Positions 4,891 through 5,970 of a stretch of 5,970 nt of DNA are shown here, one piece after another; the first letter of the stretch is position 1; each line of letters begins with the position of its first letter. The notes beneath the pieces were generated by a model, which saw only the letters and a program-made list of their open reading frames with translations, made no database searches and was not told where the DNA came from. This DNA is from a bacterium (GTDB lineage: Bacteria > Muiribacteriota > Ozemobacteria > Ozemobacterales > Ozemobacteraceae), in contig JACPTH010000267.1 of assembly GCA_016192885.1 (NCBI GenBank), positions 1 to 5,970 of the forward strand, written 5' to 3'. Made by a program: the position numbers and the translations under genes.

Positions 4891-5917
4891 TATTTCATAT
4901 ACATCCGACCAAACCTATGCGGAAAATAGAGTTTTTTTCTACGATCGCCCCGATGTGCTTCGCCAATTACAAGAAGAATTCGCAAGGCTTTGGAATGAAT
5001 ACGCCGTTTCGATTTTCGGGCCTTGCATGTCTGAAAAATTTATTCCGGTAAATCCCCCTAAAAATGACGTTCAAATCTTTTTCAACGGGGAACCGGTTGA
5101 TGAATTGCAATTGACTCGTCTCGACGACGTAATTGCGGATTTGATTCAGCGGGTTTCCTCTCGTGGAAGTCTGGATTTGGCAATGTTTAGCCTTACAAAT
5201 TCCGCTTTGGCTAACCTGATTTTGGAAACCGCCAAAAGCAAGCCTAATGCCAACTTCAGGATTCTTCTAGATTTATCGCAATTGGATGACAGCGACCCCA
5301 AGGATTGCATTCAGGGGCCAAGAATGGAACGCGAGGCTAAGAAACTAGGCTTAAGAAATTTTGAAATCAGATATAAGTGGCGAACAAATGCTTTTGGTTG
5401 GGACACACAGAAGGCTAAGTTGACGCTTGTAAGTTTTAAAAATTTATTTCTTCATCACAAAGTTTTGGCGGTAGATGGCAGGTTTTTGGCGATGGGAAGC
5501 TATAACTGGTCATCGTCCGGCGAAAATCTCAATCTCGAAAACCTTATGGTTTTCGACGGAACTAATTTCGATCACTCGCCTGTGGTCTTAGGCTTTTTGC
5601 GGGAATTCGAAGAAATTTGGCGTTCTCGTCGTCCGACGAACCCCGTCTCTTCTCCCCTAAAAGGGATACCGCAGACGGTAACCGGGCCGGAAGGAAGAGG
5701 TTTGAAGTCAAAAATTCTCAAAGTGCTTGGGGATGAGCGCAATCTAAGGCTTGTACAAGCTCTTGACCGAGGCGCATTTTTAACTTCGGAAGAATTGGGT
5801 AAGCAACTTGGATTAAAACCCTCCGAATTGAGACTCCGAATAGGCATGCTAATTAAAAATAAGATTTTATGCAAAGTGAAAAAGGGTGAAAGGATCGGGT
5901 ACATGCAATCCGATTAA
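4844..5917 (+). CDS. PLD-like protein, downstream-frame part (second HKD half and winged-helix-like tail)
   Basis: 357 residues in the +1 frame. No good independent start exists: TTG near 4775 and ATG 4832 lack ribosome binding sites, so expression probably depends on frame switching or on an intact parental gene. Numbering on the joined protein, GSANIS at 185-190 completes the first HKD motif. A second PLD half begins near VQIFFNGEP, has LDLAMFSLTN and FRILLDLSQLDD strands, and carries a full HxKxxxxD motif at 376-383 (HHKVLAVD) followed by GSYNWSSSGENLNLEN. A Pro/Arg-rich linker leads to residues about 458-527, which read as a winged helix-turn-helix. There LTSEELGKQLGLKPSE forms the HTH pattern and KKGERIGY a possible wing. 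A DNA-binding-type tail on a protein with a signal segment is unusual. It might help recruit nucleic acid if the enzyme is a nuclease, but that is inference. Confidence 0.8.
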   Translation, partial: DSGNPVPRHGFCGSANISYTSDQTYAENRVFFYDRPDVLRQLQEEFARLWNEYAVSIFGPCMSEKFIPVNPPKNDVQIFFNGEPVDELQLTRLDDVIADLIQRVSSRGSLDLAMFSLTNSALANLILETAKSKPNANFRILLDLSQLDDSDPKDCIQGPRMEREAKKLGLRNFEIRYKWRTNAFGWDTQKAKLTLVSFKNLFLHHKVLAVDGRFLAMGSYNWSSSGENLNLENLMVFDGTNFDHSPVVLGFLREFEEIWRSRRPTNPVSSPLKGIPQTVTGPEGRGLKSKILKVLGDERNLRLVQALDRGAFLTSEELGKQLGLKPSELRLRIGMLIKNKILCKVKKGERIGYMQSD

Positions 5918-5955
5918 GGAATCCAAGACGTTCAATTTTGGGAAAGGAACTTCAA

Positions 5956-5970
5956 ATGTCGCGTGAGCCA
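5956..5970 (+). CDS. Start of a further gene, truncated by window edge
   Basis: ATG at 5956 is preceded by AAGGA (5944-5948) at seven bases, and the frame reads MSREP up to the window end. It begins 38 bases after the PLD stop on the same strand, so it may belong to the same transcription unit. Five codons say nothing about function. Confidence 0.5.

Larger units (their letters stand above)
4327..5917 (+). pseudogene. Phospholipase D-like (HKD) protein gene interrupted by a +1 frame change
   Basis: Two overlapping frames together encode one complete two-domain PLD-superfamily protein of about 529 residues. The order is signal segment, first HKD half, second HKD half, winged-helix-like C-terminus. 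The reading must move forward by one base after the HxK codons (ending 4839) and before the GSAN codons (from 4880). TTT-C at 4840-4843 and GGGG at 4849-4852 are the plausible points. The downstream frame stays open for over 1 kb, with intact catalytic motifs and no other lesions, so any inactivation would be recent. The alternatives are a one-base sequence error or programmed +1 frameshifting. PLD-family HKD enzymes cleave phosphodiester bonds in lipids or nucleic acids; the substrate here is unknown. Whether this is truly a pseudogene is open. Confidence 0.7.

Noticed and set aside
4832..5917. Independent gene starting at ATG 4832
   Set aside because: There is no Shine-Dalgarno, and such a product would lack the HxK half of the first HKD motif while keeping the rest, so a split parent gene explains it better.
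1..5970. CRISPR array, insertion sequence or integrase
   Set aside because: No evenly spaced repeats with unique spacers, no transposase or integrase motifs and no terminal inverted repeats with target duplications were found.

Overview
The window reads as part of a diderm (Gram-negative-type) bacterial chromosome or contig with roughly mid-40s percent GC by eye. AAGGAG-type ribosome binding sites, Sec-type signal peptides, a c-di-GMP enzyme and a secretin/TonB-type (STN-like) domain all point that way. Nothing here fixes the phylum. The GAF-GGDEF style and the B12-radical SAM gene would fit deltaproteobacteria-like or deep-branching lineages, but this is only an impression. All genes lie on the + strand.

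Left half (1-3576): three closely packed genes. The first is the 3' part of a GAF-GGDEF diguanylate cyclase, whose start lies outside the window. After a 19-bp tandem duplication of ribosome binding site plus start codon comes an unrecognised 335-aa protein. It has a helical leader-like N-terminus, one internal hydrophobic segment, an STN-like fold and scattered G-x-R-P motifs. Eight bases further on is a 502-aa B12-binding radical SAM enzyme. The spacing suggests one transcription unit. The pairing of a leader-like, motif-repeating protein with a radical SAM enzyme makes a substrate/modifying-enzyme pair conceivable, but this is inference.

Middle (3577-3768): a 192-base gap. Its first ~110 bases are a GC-rich island full of short inverted repeats, quite unlike the flanking DNA. 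The rest is AT-rich with a 9-bp direct repeat. The island separates the first gene group from the second.

Right half (3769-5970): a small secreted Pro/Lys-rich protein is followed by a two-domain phospholipase D-like (HKD) gene with an N-terminal signal segment and a C-terminal winged-helix-like domain. That gene is split by a +1 frame change inside its first HKD motif. It may be a decayed gene, a sequence error or a recoded gene. Fifteen bases of a further + strand gene begin at 5956 behind a good ribosome binding site.

The points most worth a second look are the leader-like/G-x-R-P protein beside the radical SAM enzyme, the frame change in the PLD gene at a UUU-C or GGGG site, the duplicated translation start, and the structured GC-rich island.
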